From JBHEKP01 sp041859375 (GTDB taxonomy: Bacteria > Hydrogenedentota > Hydrogenedentia > Hydrogenedentales > CAITNO01), in NCBI GenBank assembly GCA_041859375.1, contig JBHEKP010000250.1, positions 1 to 5,969 on the forward strand: a stretch of 5,969 bases of DNA. Direction: 5' to 3'. The position numbers and the translations under genes were made by a program. Positions 5,199 to 5,969 of the stretch are shown here, piece after piece. How positions within the stretch are numbered: the first letter of the stretch is position 1; every line of letters starts with the position of its first letter. The notes beneath the pieces were generated by a model, which saw only the letters and a program-made list of their open reading frames with translations, was not told where the DNA came from and did no database searches.

Positions 5199-5969
5199 TT
5201 ATTTGTTGACGTTTTCCTCTGAAATGTCGCGCTTGATGCCGGTCTTGGTCAGCTCAAGTTTTCCCCAGGAACCGTCAATCAGTCGCGGCTGGGTGAACTG
5301 GGTGTTGCACCAGTAGCACTTTCCGCTTCCGTCCCTGGCGGCGGCGGCGACATTCAGGTAGCGGGAGGCCCCGCCGTCCTCAATCCACCAGTCCTTGTCC
5401 ACAATGACCACGCGCAGGATGCCGGTCCATCCGGCGTTTTCCAGCAGCGCCCGCATCTGCGACTCAAGCTCCTTGTTCACCATGCCCGCCGGGGGCATGG
5501 TGGCGGAGGAGTCGTGCGCGGCCTTCACCTTTTCATGGAGATCCGCATAGAAACTGAAGTCCGCGCCTTCAATGACCAGTTCCCCCACGGCGGGATGGTC
5601 GCCGTAATTTCTGACGAAAAACTTGACCGTGTGCTTGCCGGGGGCGAGCTGGGCGAGATCATAAGTGAAGGCGATGGGGCCGATTTTCCTGTTTCCCTTG
5701 CCCTCGCCAAAGAGCATGTCCGGGTCCTTGTAGGAGGTCATTTTCGACGGATCGGGGGCGATTTCAAGGACAAGGTGCTTCGCGTCAATGTATTCGGGCT
5801 TTTTCAGGGTGATGTACTGGTAGTCTTCATTGCCGTCCGCGCTCAAGCCCACCATGACGCCAAGCTCGCTTTTGTCCCCCGCCCCGTACAGGTCACGCCA
5901 GCTCTTGCCCGGCAGGATAAGCCCGTAGATGTAATCGCCCGCCTGGAATTCCGTGGTGAGGCCCGCCGG
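5199..5969 (-). CDS. Protein of unknown function with beta-sandwich-like region and conserved-looking C-terminal domain (5' partial)
   Basis: The minus-strand frame is open from the right edge to a TAA at 5199-5201, giving 256 visible residues; the start is outside the window. An internal ATG at 5855 is not the start, because in-frame coding-like sequence continues upstream (for example GDYIYGLILPGKSWRDLYG). Visible residues 1 to about 137 look beta-rich, with PGKHTVKFFVRNYGDHP (110-126) and GELVIEG (129-135) like the last strands of a beta-sandwich. A helical link leads to a second region with MPPAGM (158-163), a Leu-rich helix, GW (180-181), RVVIVDKDWW (186-195), SRYLNVA (202-208) and KCYWC (217-221). 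This order resembles uncharacterised bacterial proteins in which a GW, an I/V-rich strand ending in DW, an R-x-hydrophobic segment and a late Cys occur together; I cannot name the family. CYWC may bind a metal or form a disulfide. Export is likely but the N-terminus is not visible. It converges on the plus-strand cluster and is not part of it. Confidence 0.65.
   Translation of the reverse strand, partial: PAGLTTEFQAGDYIYGLILPGKSWRDLYGAGDKSELGVMVGLSADGNEDYQYITLKKPEYIDAKHLVLEIAPDPSKMTSYKDPDMLFGEGKGNRKIGPIAFTYDLAQLAPGKHTVKFFVRNYGDHPAVGELVIEGADFSFYADLHEKVKAAHDSSATMPPAGMVNKELESQMRALLENAGWTGILRVVIVDKDWWIEDGGASRYLNVAAAARDGSGKCYWCNTQFTQPRLIDGSWGKLELTKTGIKRDISEENVNK

Noticed and set aside
1..5969. tRNA, rRNA, CRISPR array, insertion sequence or attachment site
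   Set aside because: I looked for cloverleaf-like inverted repeats, regularly spaced direct repeats, transposase motifs and terminal inverted repeats and found none.

Overview
The window is GC-rich bacterial DNA with dense coding, visible Shine-Dalgarno sequences and short gaps. An exported GH172/DUF2961 protein, an Ig-like surface protein with a C-terminal membrane-anchor/sorting tail and a large putative glycosidase suggest a polysaccharide-degrading environmental bacterium. Planctomycetota, Hydrogenedentota, Lentisphaerota or Verrucomicrobiota are plausible, but this is inference from gene content; no marker gene is present.

Layout: (1) Bases 1-222 hold the 3' end of an Ig-like surface protein, cut by the left edge. 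(2) Bases 223-333 are a relatively AT-rich spacer that may carry a promoter. (3) Four plus-strand genes follow in an operon-like run: a secreted DUF2961/GH172 protein (334-1479), a six-TM membrane protein of unknown function with EELDYG and NLHN motifs (1531-2385), a 671-residue putative (alpha/alpha)6-barrel glycosidase with an unusual CxxC-X15-CxxC module (2523-4538), and a YdjM/DUF457-type membrane-bound metal-dependent hydrolase (4558-5112). (4) A perfect 15-bp hairpin at 5138-5175 lies between the convergent ends and probably terminates transcription from both sides. (5) A minus-strand gene of unknown function (5199-5969) runs off the right edge.

The two putative glycosidases may act on the same glycan, with GH172 cleaving outside the cytoplasmic membrane. 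The two membrane proteins between and after them have no obvious place in sugar catabolism. No sugar transporter, regulator, mobile element, CRISPR array or RNA gene was seen. The points most worth a second look are the cysteine module in the glycosidase, the EELDYG/NLHN membrane protein sandwiched between two glycosidase-like genes, and the unassigned C-terminal domain of the minus-strand protein.
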